A stretch of DNA of 64,000 nucleotides from Lotus japonicus (taxonomy: Eukaryota > Streptophyta > Magnoliopsida > Fabales > Fabaceae). Made by a program: the position numbers and the translations under genes. Every line of letters starts with the position of its first letter. Position 1 is the first letter of the stretch. A model generated the notes under the pieces. It was given only the letters and a program-made list of their open reading frames with translations. It was not told where the DNA came from and did not search any database. The stretch spans positions 77,114,732-77,178,731 of the forward strand of contig NC_080044.1 in assembly GCF_012489685.1 (NCBI RefSeq). The letters run 5' to 3'. Below are positions 1 through 10,175 of the stretch, one piece after another.

Positions 1-437
1 TTACTCCATGCTTACAACTCATGATTTTTTTTGTTAAAACTATATGAAGACTAATGTTATACTCCTCTTGCAAATTTTCTTATAAAACTTCTACTATCAT
101 TCAAAAAATATATTAGCACTAAATTCATTCTTTTTATATATCGGAAAGATAAATTGCACCATCAGAAATCGATCCCTAAACCTCCCCCTATCCAACCCAT
201 ATGTCTCTCAGCTTCTACTTACTTGAGCTATCATACAGGGACAACTCATATTAATACTAAATCCTACTACTATATAAAAAATAAATCAAATCCTTTTTTC
301 ATTTTATCTACAAATACTATTATAATATGTGAAAGGGACAAAATGGACTTTTCAGTTTACACGCCACTAGGGTTCCAAATTCCCACGCATAAATAAACGA
401 TTCGTTCACTCGTTCTTTGCAAAGCTTCAATTTTCGA

Positions 438-446
438 TTAGGGTTT
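438..446 (+). promoter_or_regulatory. Telo-box-like motif upstream of RPP3
   Basis: TTAGGGTTT, the reverse complement of the plant telo-box AAACCCTAA, lies 30 bases upstream of the P3 start codon. A second AGGGTT core lies near 369. Telo-boxes are known promoter or leader elements of plant ribosomal-protein and translation genes, so the context fits. An A/T-rich TAAATAAA at about 390-397 may be the TATA region. The motif is read directly; its function is inferred. Confidence 0.5.
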
Positions 447-475
447 CAGTTGCGGCACAGAGAAGAAGAGAAGCC

Positions 476-1838
476 ATGGGTGTGTTCACATTCGTTCTCC
501 GCAACTCCGGCGGCGACTGGTTCGCCAAGCAACACTCCGGCGACATCGAGGCCTCCGCTGACTCCACCTTCGCTCTCCAACGGAAGCTCATTCAAGCCGC
601 TCTCGCCGTCGATTCCTCCGGTGGCGTTCAGTCCTCCTACTCTCCCGTTTCTCCTACCTCTGCTGTCTTCCAGGTACACCTCTCTACATTGCACGGTAGT
701 CGTCTCTTGATCGGTGATGAAAACATTGACTTCATTTGACTTGCGTTGATCTCTGCATTTTCCCCTTTTCATGTTTCTTGTGTATGGTGTTTCATATTTT
801 GAATTTTGACTTTATTTGTATTTGTATTTTGTTTATCGTTCATTGTTCTGTTTAGATTCTATTGAATTTTAGGATTTGTGTAGCGTGTGATTTGTTTACT
901 TGGTGTTTTCATTATGCAAATTTTTGTTGACCAATGTGCTGAATCTGAGAAATTTGCCTGTTTGGTTTGTATCATGCGTGAGATTCTACTGCTTTTGGTT
1001 TTCCTTAAGATGATTTTGAGACTATGCGTTGACTTGAAGACACTTATGGATTGGAAGTGTTAGCACTTTGTAATGCTTGGCCATGTTTGAACAACTTTTG
1101 GAGAGTGGAATTAAAGGGAATAAGATCAAAAGAGTTGAGTGGAATGACATTGTATGAAATATAAATGCTTGTTTTGTTGTATTCCCTCCTAATTGGTGTA
1201 TTGGATGTGGATCAATGTATTCCCTCCAAATTGGTGTAGTGGATGTGGATCAATTTAAAGAAGACCGGAAGTAAGGGATTTCTCAATGTGTAATGTTGCT
1301 CCAATACCCAACCAAAGAGACACTTCGGTACCGATTGAAAAAACTGTTGTTGCTCAACAGGGCCATTTTACAACTAATAATTCCTGGATTTATTGGTGAT
1401 GTGCTTTTTTTCTTGTTTGATGTATTTTGTCATGTTTCTTTTCGTTTCATTACATCTTGGTTTAAACAATCCAAATGATGATGATTCTATTTCTTTAAAC
1501 TCCATAGCCTATTCTTCAGCATGTAATGTTTGCCAACATGCTTAGCAAATACTTTGTGTTCTCATTGGTGAATGGTCTTTTTTGCCTTGGTTCTGATAGC
1601 TCAATTCTTGGATTCGACCCGTTAATCAATCACTGATCAGGTTATTGCCTTTGATAATTTCTTTGTTTAGGTGATTGTTGGTGGTGCTGCGGTTGTTGCT
1701 AGAGTTGGTGGTGCTGCTGCTGCAGGAGGTGCTGCCCCGGCTGAGGCTGCCCCAGCTGCAGAGAAGAAGAAAGAGGAAAAGGTCGAGGAATCTGATGAAG
1801 AAGATTACGGCGGCTTGTCACTCTTTGACGACGAGTAG
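476..1838 (+). CDS. RPP3: 60S acidic ribosomal protein P3 (2 exons)
   Basis: Plant-specific member of the P1/P2 stalk family, which forms the lateral stalk of the cytosolic 60S subunit and recruits elongation factors. Exons are 476-673 (66 codons) and 1671-1838; the intron of 997 bases starts GT and ends AG and lies between codons. The spliced protein is 121 residues, normal for P3. It starts [15 protein letters not shown], typical of plant P3. An Ala/Gly hinge ([19 protein letters not shown]) follows, and it ends in the conserved acidic stalk tail [15 protein letters not shown]. The start at 476 is the first ATG in good context (gccATGGGT). The intron contains nothing recognisable. The call is very secure; only the UTR limits are unknown. 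Confidence 0.96.
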
Positions 1839-4800
1839 AATTTTATGGTTTTTTCTTCATTTTTGATGGAAAATGACTTTAGTCTTCAATCCCATGTGTT
1901 TGTGTTTTGGTTTGCTCCAGTTAATGGTACACACTATTTCAGATAGAGTTTGCGTTGCGACCATTGTGGCTGTACTATGTTTTACTAATGTGTCTTTTCT
2001 TCTTTTGAATGTCGTTTTATATCAATGCGAAATATAATTTTATGATATACCTTCAATGGCAGTATTTGAGTAGTGAAGAATTATATCTTTTCTATCTCTG
2101 AATGATAAACGGATGATGATTTCAATTAGTTTTGTGTAGTTTGTTGCGAATTAAGAGAAACTGCATTAGTTGAAGTGGAGAATGACATTAGGCTATGTGA
2201 AGGAGCATGTGAATGTGTTGATGATCCAGGCGTTAGCATCATAGGGGCAGGCAGTGCTTTTCGGTTATTCGCTTTTTGAATAAGGATGTGCCATACTTTG
2301 TTTAATTGAAGAGATGTGTCCAAGAGTTAGCACATTCCAAAAGCTAAAACTTTCATAAGAAAAGGCACCAAACACATTGCCTTTTCTATAAATGCTACAA
2401 ACCCATGCAATGCACCAACATGTTTTGGTGCATATTCGGTTCTATTTGACCACGATATGAAAAGGATGTGTGTAGAAAGTGATATTCAATAAGCTTCCAT
2501 GAACATGAGACACGTTGTTAATTATGTTGCCTTTTATGTAGAACCTATAAATTACTGCCATGCTTAAACATGCATTGATGCGTTTTATTTGACCAAGCTA
2601 ACAAGTTCATGAGCATTTGGTAAAAACTAAAGATTCTTGAAAAAAATTTGAACAGATTGTGCCAGATGAGTTGCGCGTTGTACTAAAGTTGCTCATTCCC
2701 AAGCGGTCGGATGACCATGTTGTGAAACTTATGTGGTTGAGATGTGTTGAGGTGAAAAAAGTAATTTAAACACTAATTTTTTTTAAGGGTAGTTAGTATA
2801 CACTGCTTGACCCTCTAGCAGCTGGAGAGGATCCAAATCGCATTTACATTGTATGGTTGAAAAGATATGTGCAGCAAAAACATTGAAGGTGCCACATTCG
2901 AGAAATTGATGCAGACGGCCTGAACACATAATCTTTTTTTTTCTGGATATGTTAAGTTGAAGATTATTGAAAAAATGAACAAATTAGACGAGGGTATGGC
3001 ATGTTATACTAAAGTTGCTACATAGCCCTTGATTGGCCACAAACATAATGACACCACTTAAACTTTCATAATGTGAAAGAAGGCTAGTCATTTTGTAATC
3101 ATTTCACACACCAACTTTGAACGGTAAAAAAAAACCCTAATACAGTAATCTGAATTCCATATATTATGTTTTTTTGAAATTCATATATTATGTTATAATA
3201 ATAATATTGTTATGGTGAGTTCAAAAAAATAATAATATTGTTATGGTGTTAAAACTTAAAAATCCTAATTTTTCCGTGAGTCACATGCCACCGCAATTGT
3301 CTCCTCCATGTTTTTTTCTCTCTCGTCCTTTCATGCCAAACCAATGCTTAGTTAAATTAAAACTCACTTAGGGGAGGGCACACAAACAACTTACGCTAGG
3401 TTTGATTTTTAGCTCTTATAAATGGAAAAAAAAAATTAGTTCAGACACCTACCACTTAATGCATCGACCATTGCATGAATTAGTCTTATAGTTATGTGTG
3501 GTAAAGATACCTTATAGTCTTATAGAGATAGTAGTACTTGGTTAAGATATAAAAAAAAATCAAAAAACAAAAAAAAAACTTGCGTTTTAACTAAGGACAC
3601 ATCCACGCACATTCAATGGCTATAATTTGATGAGTCGCGAATAAAAAATGTGTGAGGACGAAATAAATTGTTCATTTCCTTTATATGCAAACAAAACAAA
3701 AGTCATATCATGAGATGCAATAGCTTTGAGCTTAGTCCTCCCAACCAATCGCATTTTGACCCCATATATTCAGAAACAAATGATCACAAGTTAACTGGGT
3801 AATATCAAAGTGGAAAATCTAGTTTATTATCATTTGTTAATGAGTAACCAACAATAATGGGGTAGAGTTTACGACTTTTGTTAATGAGTAACCAATCGTT
3901 CTCTCTAACCTATATAACATTCCTTATTGTACTTTCTTACTCAATTTGGAAATTATTAATGATCAAATTTTTTTCAGTTCAACATTTTTATGGTTGCTGA
4001 AAGCTATTGCCCGCGTGCTAATTAAACAAAGGGAACAAAGGTTAGAAAGTTCTCCTTTTCTTTTTCCTATTGAAGGAAATAACTAAAAATATGGTGGTGA
4101 AGAAAAATTCAAGAGTTGCATTTGACTTTGTTACTTAAAATATGCAAGGAAAATCCTTGTGCTTTGCGAGGGGAATAGAGAAATTACAAATAAAGCAGGC
4201 TATCGTAATTACAATAATATATATATACACACCTCATTTTTTAAACACTCTATTTTCACCTCTTTTTATTTCTATCTCTCTCCTCTTATCATCTATCACA
4301 TTTTATACTTTCTTTCTCTTACTTTTTATTTTTTTCCTATCTCTCATTATTCCACCTCTCTCCACCTCAAAAAGAGGTGTGAATGGAACATTATTCTCGT
4401 AATTATTTAGAAAATATCTCAGTGTCTATATTGACAGAATTCATGTTAAACTTGAAATTGAAATTAGCAAAATCCTACATTTAGTTGCAAGAATAGAAAA
4501 CATCTTAGTTGAAGTAAAATTATGTTTCATTTTCATGTTGCTTTTGATTCCCATTTATAGTTCAGATAAAGTCATTTTTGATAGTGATGAAATTGTGTTT
4601 TAAGGAAAGTAATGATGAAGTTACTATTCCTTTAAAGATTTTCGAAAGAGACTCACATTTATACCCATATTATTTTTCTTTCTTTGTTCATATTACAATG
4701 TTAATGTTAACTAGTATAAAATTAATGTTCTTAATAAAAGTTGTAAAAGTACATGCTAAGGAACTGCAATTGCAAAAAACACATAGCTTAAGATATTTTG

Positions 4801-5025
4801 TTTATTTACACATATCTCTACTCATTCGAAAAACTATACTTTAATATTAAGAATACTTATCGGTTATCATTGTTATTTCCAAAGCCAACTAGAAATAATT
4901 GATTTTCTCAAAAGCTACTCGAAATAGCTTAAATAAATAATTAGGCTTATGATTATTCTTAAATTTTACTACTTTTTATCAAAAAAATTTGAAAAAAATA
5001 TAAAATTGGTCAAATTGCTACTATT
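1839..5025. other. Intergenic, AT-rich, no supported gene
   Basis: No ORF here looks coding. The P3 3' UTR probably ends within the first few hundred bases. Segments around 2630-2760 and 2945-3060 resemble each other (both contain ACTAAAGTTGCT followed by a similar spacing of shared words), so this looks like an old, diverged duplication of unknown origin. Short direct repeats (attcatatattatgtt; aataataatattgttatggtg) occur at 3160-3250. Nothing else is recognised except the small MITE-like unit at about 4231-4381. Confidence 0.6.
4231..4381. repeat. Small MITE-like inverted-repeat unit
   Basis: The segment opens with ACACCTCATTTTTT and closes with AAAAAGAGGTGT, which are imperfect inverted repeats about 12 bases long around a pyrimidine-rich core. 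It is flanked on the left by a TA-rich tract. It has no coding capacity. A non-autonomous DNA transposon is the simplest reading, but no clear target-site duplication is seen, so low-complexity sequence remains possible. Confidence 0.35.
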
Positions 5026-5346
5026 TTGGCAGATGATAATACTTTGGCTTCTTTTTCTCCTCATTCCTTTTCCGTGGGAGCAACTTCACCCATCCTTACA
5101 CCATTGAAACGTAGACGTGGCAACGCCGGCATCGTCATTGCGTCTCCCACACCAGCTCCCAAGGACGGTGGCGCGCCGGTAGCGGGTGGAACACCACATA
5201 GTGTGGTTCGAAAGCTCTTTCAGCCCAATAACATGGACGTGGAGGCAGCCCAGTGTGAGACCAAGGAGTTGCAGAACTCGGCGGTAACCGACATGAACAC
5301 TAAGGAACACCCACCAGATGCTCCAGTGATGATCGGGGGTCAGTGA
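5026..5346 (+). pseudogene. LINE ORF1-like remnant
   Basis: A 106-codon open frame beginning MADDNTLASFSPHSFSVG. It is rich in Ser, Pro and Ala with a basic KRRRG segment and shows no zinc knuckle or RRM. It lies immediately upstream of, and in a different frame from, the endonuclease-coding stretch, so I take it as the C-terminal part of the element's ORF1 (nucleic-acid-binding, gag-like protein). The function is inferred from position only. Confidence 0.45.
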
Positions 5347-5385
5347 TGACGCTGCCCTCTTCTTGTGCACCCCTACAGTGTTTCC

Positions 5386-6090
5386 ATGATTGAGTTTAAT
5401 GATTTCTCAGTTCTGGCGTGGAACATTCGGGGCGCAGCGAATGTGTCGGCGAAGCGACATGTTCGGGAGTTGTTACGGGTTAACCACCCGACTCTTGTTT
5501 TCTTATACGAGACGAGGTCCCTTTTAGTGCTGTTGTGAGTTTCTGGAAAGCGGAGGGATATGTCCCGGTTCATGTGGAAGAAGCCATTGGCCGCTCCGGG
5601 GGCATATGGTGTTTGAAACAGGAATCCGTGCCCTTCTCTTTTTTCTGTGGTTGAGACTACTGCTCATGCAGTCACGATTAGAATTGATGCTCTCTCCTCC
5701 AGTTGGTTTTGTACCGGTATCTATGCGAGCCCTTCTCCAGCAGTTCGAGCGTTGGGCTGGGACTATCTGAAAGGTCTTAGACACCGTCTCTCAGGGCCTT
5801 GGATGTTGGCAGGTGATTTTAATGAGACACTCCTTCCTTCCGACCAGAATCGGGGTGTTTTTGCTGCCACTAGAGCTGATAAGCTGGCTGCTGTGATTGA
5901 TGATTGTGATTTACTAGACATCCACCCCTCTGGTTACCGGTTTACCTGGGCCAGGAAGCGAGAGGGGGAGCCTCTTTTGTTGAAAAAAGCTGGATTGGTG
6001 CTTTGTGGATATCCAGTGGCGGAACATGTTTCAGGAAGGGGGGGCTACGGTGTTACCTCGCCGTTACTCGGATCATCACCCGTTGCTGAT
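5386..6090 (+). pseudogene. LINE endonuclease domain, frameshifted
   Basis: Recognisable L1-type endonuclease (exonuclease-endonuclease-phosphatase fold) sequence in several frames. The N-terminal motif LAWNIRGAAN (start ATG 5386) breaks at a TGA near 5537. The next piece (FWKAEGYVPVHVEEAIGRSGG) ends at a TGA near 5650. The third piece carries GPWMLAGDFNETL and SGYRFTWARKREGEP. A last shift at the A-run near 5985 returns to the frame (LDWCFVDIQWRNMF) that continues into the RT ORF. At least three lesions mean this copy cannot make a complete endonuclease-RT protein. Confidence 0.8.
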
Positions 6091-9000
6091 TCGGTGTGCC
6101 TTCTTGCTTCGGGGAAGAGGCCCACGACCCTTTCGCTTTGAGGCGATGTGGGTGTCCCATCCAGCTTATGAGTCTGTGGTCGCGTCGGCTTGGGGAAACT
6201 CTAATCCCATTCATGAAAACCTTGATCAGGTGCGACAACGGTCTTTGGATTTCAATAAGCAAACATTTGGGAATATTTTTCAGCGGAAGAGGGAGCTTGA
6301 GAACCGTCTGAGAGGAGTGCAGCGGGAGCTTGAGCGTGTCGACTCAGCTTCTTTGTTGCGGTCCATGGTGCAAATTCAGCAAGAGTTGGAAACCACTTTG
6401 AAGCAAGAGGAGCTATTTTGGTACCAGAAATCTAGGGAGCAGGTGATAAAGTATGGTGACCGCAATACTCGCTTCTTTCATACTCAGACAGTTGTCCGCC
6501 GGAAGAGAAGCAAGGTGTATGCGCTTACTTTGCCTTGTGGGGAGTGGTGTGAGGATGAGGAGGTCCTAAAGAGGGAAGCTCGATCCTTCTTTCAGTCTCT
6601 CTTTTGCTCCTCTGAGAGCACTCGGGTGAGTGCCATCACTTCCTCCGCAGCTGCTGGCCTTCCTGATGTTGCACAACAGGCTCTTTGCGCCGAAGTTACT
6701 AAGGATGAGGTGTGGACAGCGCTTTCTCACATGGGCTCCTTGAAAGCTCCTGGGCCAGACGGTTTTCAGGCGATTTTTTTTAAGCAGTATTGGCATATTG
6801 TGGGGGATGATGTGTGGCATATTGTCAGGGATGCTTTTTTGCATGGTTCCTTTGACCCTGTGATAGCCCAGATTCTGATTGTCTTGATTCCGAAGATTGA
6901 TGTGCCTACGTCATTCAGGGAGTTTAGACCAATCAGCCTCTGTAATGTGCTCTATAAGCTTATTACTAAGGTCATGGTCAATAGGATGCGGCCTTATCTT
7001 CATGAGATTATTGGCCCCCTGCAGAATAGTTTTATTCCGGGTAGGGGGACGGTTGATAATGCTATTGTTTTGCAGGAGATCGTCCATCATATGAACCGAA
7101 GGAGGAACCGCAACATCGTCTTCAAATTGGATCTCGAGAAGGCTTATGACAGGGTTAGCTGGGATTTCTTGAGAGACACCCTTCAGTTCTTTGGTTTTCC
7201 TGCTACGTCGGTGGATCTTATTATGTTCTGTGTCTCATCATCCTCTCTGACTTTATTGTGGAATGGGATGAAGTTAGATCCCTTTGCTCCGTCCAGAGGG
7301 TTGAGGCAAGGCGACCCACTCTCTCCCTACCTTTTTGTGTTATGTATGGAGCGTTTGGCTATTGTGATTCAGGATGCCGTTGATCAGGGGCGGTGGCTTC
7401 CGGTCTCTATTTTCGGTAATGGTCCCTCTATATCCCATATGTTTTTTGCTGATGATGTTCTCCTGTTTGCCAAGGCAAAGGTTTCCCAAATGCAGCTGAT
7501 CCACAACATTCTCAGTGACTTTTGCTTGGCTTCTGGTCTACGGGTTAATGTTGCAAAGTCTAGAGCGTTTGCGGGAGTTGGGGTGGAGCGTGCTAGGAAG
7601 GCAAGGATTCTTAGCGTGACTTTTATCCCTTTTACTTCACACTTTGAGAAGTATTTGGGATTCCCTATCCTGAGGGGGCGACAGAAAGCAGCGGATTTTG
7701 ACTTTGTGGTGGACAGGGTGGCCCGGAAGTTAGCTTCGTGGAAGGGTAAACTTTTGAACAAAGCCGGAAAAGTTACTCTTGTCAAGTCTGTTCTGAATAG
7801 CATCCCTGTGTACCCTATGCAACTCCTTTGGTTCCCTCAATCTGTTTGTGATCGACTAGATGGGATGGCCCGTGAGTTCATTTGGGCTCGTGGTGACCGG
7901 CGAGGTATGCATATGGTATCCTGGCGCAAGATGTCAATGCATAAGAGGAACGGGGGGTTAGGAATTCGACAAGCTCGTCTATCTAATGTGGCGATGCTAG
8001 GGAAATTGGTTTGGGATCTTATCAATTCTTCCGATAAGCTTTGGGTTTGCCTCTTGCTTGATGTTTACTCCCCTCAGACTAGTTTTCTACATGCTCCTGA
8101 CAACCGTGGGTCTTCTCTTTGGAATGCTCTGTTGCGCACTCGGGAGCAGCTTCGAGAGGGCTTTAGTTGGCGGATCGGTGCGGGTAACCTCTCCTTCTGG
8201 TATGATGATTGGAGCGGTTCGGGGCCGCTTTGTTCCATGGTTCCCTATGTTCACATTTCTGACACAAGTTTGCGTGTTAGAGATGTGTTTCGCGATGGTG
8301 CTTGTGATACTCGCTGCCTTGCTACTCCGCTCTCGGTTCCTGTTTCCCAGTTATTATGTTCTCAATTTGTTTATACTCACTCTGATCATGAGGATTTGAT
8401 GGTCTCGTCGGAGTCCATTGATGGCACTTTCACTGTCTCGAGTTGTTATACCTGGCTGTTATCACGCCGGTTTGGTCCCTTACATCCTGTTCCGTGGAAT
8501 TGGATTTGGAAAGCGGACGTTCCGGAGAAGGTGAGAGTGTTTTCGTGGCAGGCGCTTCACAACTCTCTCCCTACCGCAGAGACTCTTCGCCACCGTGGGG
8601 TGAATATTTCGGTCCTTTGTCGCCTCTGCAATGCTGAACCGGAGTCGCAACTCCATTGCTTGCGAGATTGTGGTGCAGCTCGTCATGTGTGGAGTAACCT
8701 GGCCATGTCGATAGCTTCTGAGTTTTATTCAGCGGGTTCGATGGCTGAGTGGGTGGCCTCGGTTCCGCGAGCCTCCGCTGCCTCCTTACTGCTCCATGCG
8801 TGGTTCATTTGGTGCAGGCGCTGTAAGTTTGTGTTCGACGCCATCCTTGAGCCTTGGCAGCTTGTTCTCCATCATGCTGCTGCGATTGACCGTGTTTTGT
8901 GCGGGAGCTTGGTTGCGGTGCACCCTCTTCGTGAGCCTCGCTGGGTCAAGTGGTGTGCGCCGCCGGATGGGTGGGTGGCTTTGAATACTGATGGATCCTC

Positions 9001-9451
9001 TCTTGGTAACCCGGGGCGGGCCGGAGCCGGGGGCGTGGTGCGCGACGCTACTGGTACTTGGCTATTTGGTTTTTCAGCTTTCGTTGGTGTCTCTGAAATT
9101 CTCAAGGCTGAGCTTTTAGCTATTCTCTTTGGGTTGCGTGTGTGTTGGGAGCGTGGTGTGCGGCAGGTGGTTGTGTTCTCGGACTCTCAGCTGGCCATCA
9201 CCCTTCTCCAGCGCGGTTGTGGGCGGTATCACGCTTATGCAGCAGTGTTTGACATGCTCCGCGAGCTTCTTGGTAGAGATTGGAATGTTCGGTTTAATCA
9301 TATTCTCCGGGAAGGGAATTCTGTGGCTGATTTGCTGGCGAAGCAAGGAGCTACTAGTGATGACCGCCTAAGCGTCTTGGAGAATCCCCCGTTGGCTGCC
9401 ATCCCTTTGTTGGCAGAAGACTACCGTGGCACTTATTTTTTGAGGCGCTAG
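6005..9451 (+). CDS. LINE reverse transcriptase / RNase H ORF
   Basis: Continuous 1,148-codon frame; its natural start lies upstream in the broken endonuclease. The reverse transcriptase occupies roughly residues 240-560. Motif A is FKLDLEKAYDRVSWDFL, motif B RGLRQGDPLSPYLFVLCMERL and the catalytic motif C FADDVLLFA. A zf-RVT region with paired Cys/His (LCRLCNAEPESQLHCLRDC) lies near residue 880. The C-terminal type-I RNase H is near residues 990-1130: ALNTDGSSLGNPGRAGAGG, KAELLAI and VVVFSDSQLAI supply the D-E-D residues. The product would copy LINE RNA at the target site. All catalytic motifs are intact although the endonuclease upstream is broken, so the insertion is probably fairly recent. 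Confidence 0.9.
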   Translation: MDIQWRNMFQEGGATVLPRRYSDHHPLLIRCAFLLRGRGPRPFRFEAMWVSHPAYESVVASAWGNSNPIHENLDQVRQRSLDFNKQTFGNIFQRKRELENRLRGVQRELERVDSASLLRSMVQIQQELETTLKQEELFWYQKSREQVIKYGDRNTRFFHTQTVVRRKRSKVYALTLPCGEWCEDEEVLKREARSFFQSLFCSSESTRVSAITSSAAAGLPDVAQQALCAEVTKDEVWTALSHMGSLKAPGPDGFQAIFFKQYWHIVGDDVWHIVRDAFLHGSFDPVIAQILIVLIPKIDVPTSFREFRPISLCNVLYKLITKVMVNRMRPYLHEIIGPLQNSFIPGRGTVDNAIVLQEIVHHMNRRRNRNIVFKLDLEKAYDRVSWDFLRDTLQFFGFPATSVDLIMFCVSSSSLTLLWNGMKLDPFAPSRGLRQGDPLSPYLFVLCMERLAIVIQDAVDQGRWLPVSIFGNGPSISHMFFADDVLLFAKAKVSQMQLIHNILSDFCLASGLRVNVAKSRAFAGVGVERARKARILSVTFIPFTSHFEKYLGFPILRGRQKAADFDFVVDRVARKLASWKGKLLNKAGKVTLVKSVLNSIPVYPMQLLWFPQSVCDRLDGMAREFIWARGDRRGMHMVSWRKMSMHKRNGGLGIRQARLSNVAMLGKLVWDLINSSDKLWVCLLLDVYSPQTSFLHAPDNRGSSLWNALLRTREQLREGFSWRIGAGNLSFWYDDWSGSGPLCSMVPYVHISDTSLRVRDVFRDGACDTRCLATPLSVPVSQLLCSQFVYTHSDHEDLMVSSESIDGTFTVSSCYTWLLSRRFGPLHPVPWNWIWKADVPEKVRVFSWQALHNSLPTAETLRHRGVNISVLCRLCNAEPESQLHCLRDCGAARHVWSNLAMSIASEFYSAGSMAEWVASVPRASAASLLLHAWFIWCRRCKFVFDAILEPWQLVLHHAAAIDRVLCGSLVAVHPLREPRWVKWCAPPDGWVALNTDGSSLGNPGRAGAGGVVRDATGTWLFGFSAFVGVSEILKAELLAILFGLRVCWERGVRQVVVFSDSQLAITLLQRGCGRYHAYAAVFDMLRELLGRDWNVRFNHILREGNSVADLLAKQGATSDDRLSVLENPPLAAIPLLAEDYRGTYFLRR

Positions 9452-9497
9452 TCTGTTTTTGCGTTTTTTTTTAAGCATCTATGTACCAAAAAAAATA

Positions 9498-10175
9498 AGT
9501 CCCTATTTAATCAAATAAGAAGAAACAAACAAACTCGGAGTCACATTTTAAAGATTTTATAACTGAAATCCATAACATTTCTCTAAAAAATCACTATTTT
9601 TTATTTGAAAATGAATGACATCATTTTTACTTACATTTACTACACACAACTTTAATAAAATCAATAGTGAACAATTAATCTATCAAAAAAATAAAATCAA
9701 TAGTGTCTAACTAACGCTAATCCAAACATACACTAATTTCATCAAAACAACACACATACTATATACATATTTTGTGTGTGTAGATTTATATTTACAGGTC
9801 GAGTTACTAAAAAAAGTAGTCAAAAGAAAAGCTAAAGTAGTAATGGAAAACGAAGGTGGGTAACACGATGAGGCATTAATTAAGGCCCTGAAATGGTAAC
9901 TGTTCCGCACGTGACTAATCCATCATCCTCACACGCTCACACATTCACCAATCCTCGTCGATCTACTTCTTGTTCTTCTTCAATTCCCCTCTTCTCTTGT
10001 TTCATTCATCTTCCTTCACATTCTTCGTGTTTCCCATTTCCCTCACATTCTTCGTTTTCTTCTCTGCATGTTCTCGGAGCTCCGGCTCCATTAACGGAGC
10101 TCCGGCTCACCTTTACAAATCTCAATTCAAACCAAACAAACAAACTCCATTTTCTTCTCTGAGATCTATCTCCAA
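9498..10175. promoter_or_regulatory. eIF4B promoter and 5' UTR region
   Basis: AT-rich sequence between the LINE tail and the eIF4B start codon. The last 250 bases turn C/T-rich (tcttcttcaattcc, ccttcacattcttcg), typical of a plant 5' UTR. A 14-base direct repeat CGGAGCTCCGGCTC occurs twice at about 10075-10109, separated by a short ATTAA-containing spacer. No TATA box can be assigned with confidence. Confidence 0.4.

Larger units (their letters stand above)
5026..9497 (+). mobile_element. L1-type LINE retrotransposon, 5'-truncated
   Basis: Non-LTR retrotransposon in forward orientation. Order: an ORF1-like tail (5026-5346), an apurinic-like endonuclease in broken frames (5386-about 6100), then a long intact ORF (6005-9451) with reverse transcriptase, zf-RVT and RNase H. 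It ends about 35 bases after the stop in a short A-rich run (GTACCAAAAAAAATAA, 9482-9497), consistent with a LINE poly(A) tail. ORF1 is only a remnant, so the copy is 5' truncated, which is common after target-primed reverse transcription. No convincing target-site duplication was found, so both borders are approximate. Base composition is clearly more GC-rich than the flanks. Confidence 0.9.

Noticed and set aside
4142..4410. Overlapping plus-strand ORFs of 83-86 codons
   Set aside because: They are hydrophobic, Phe/Leu/Ser-rich frames produced by a pyrimidine-rich MITE-like segment.
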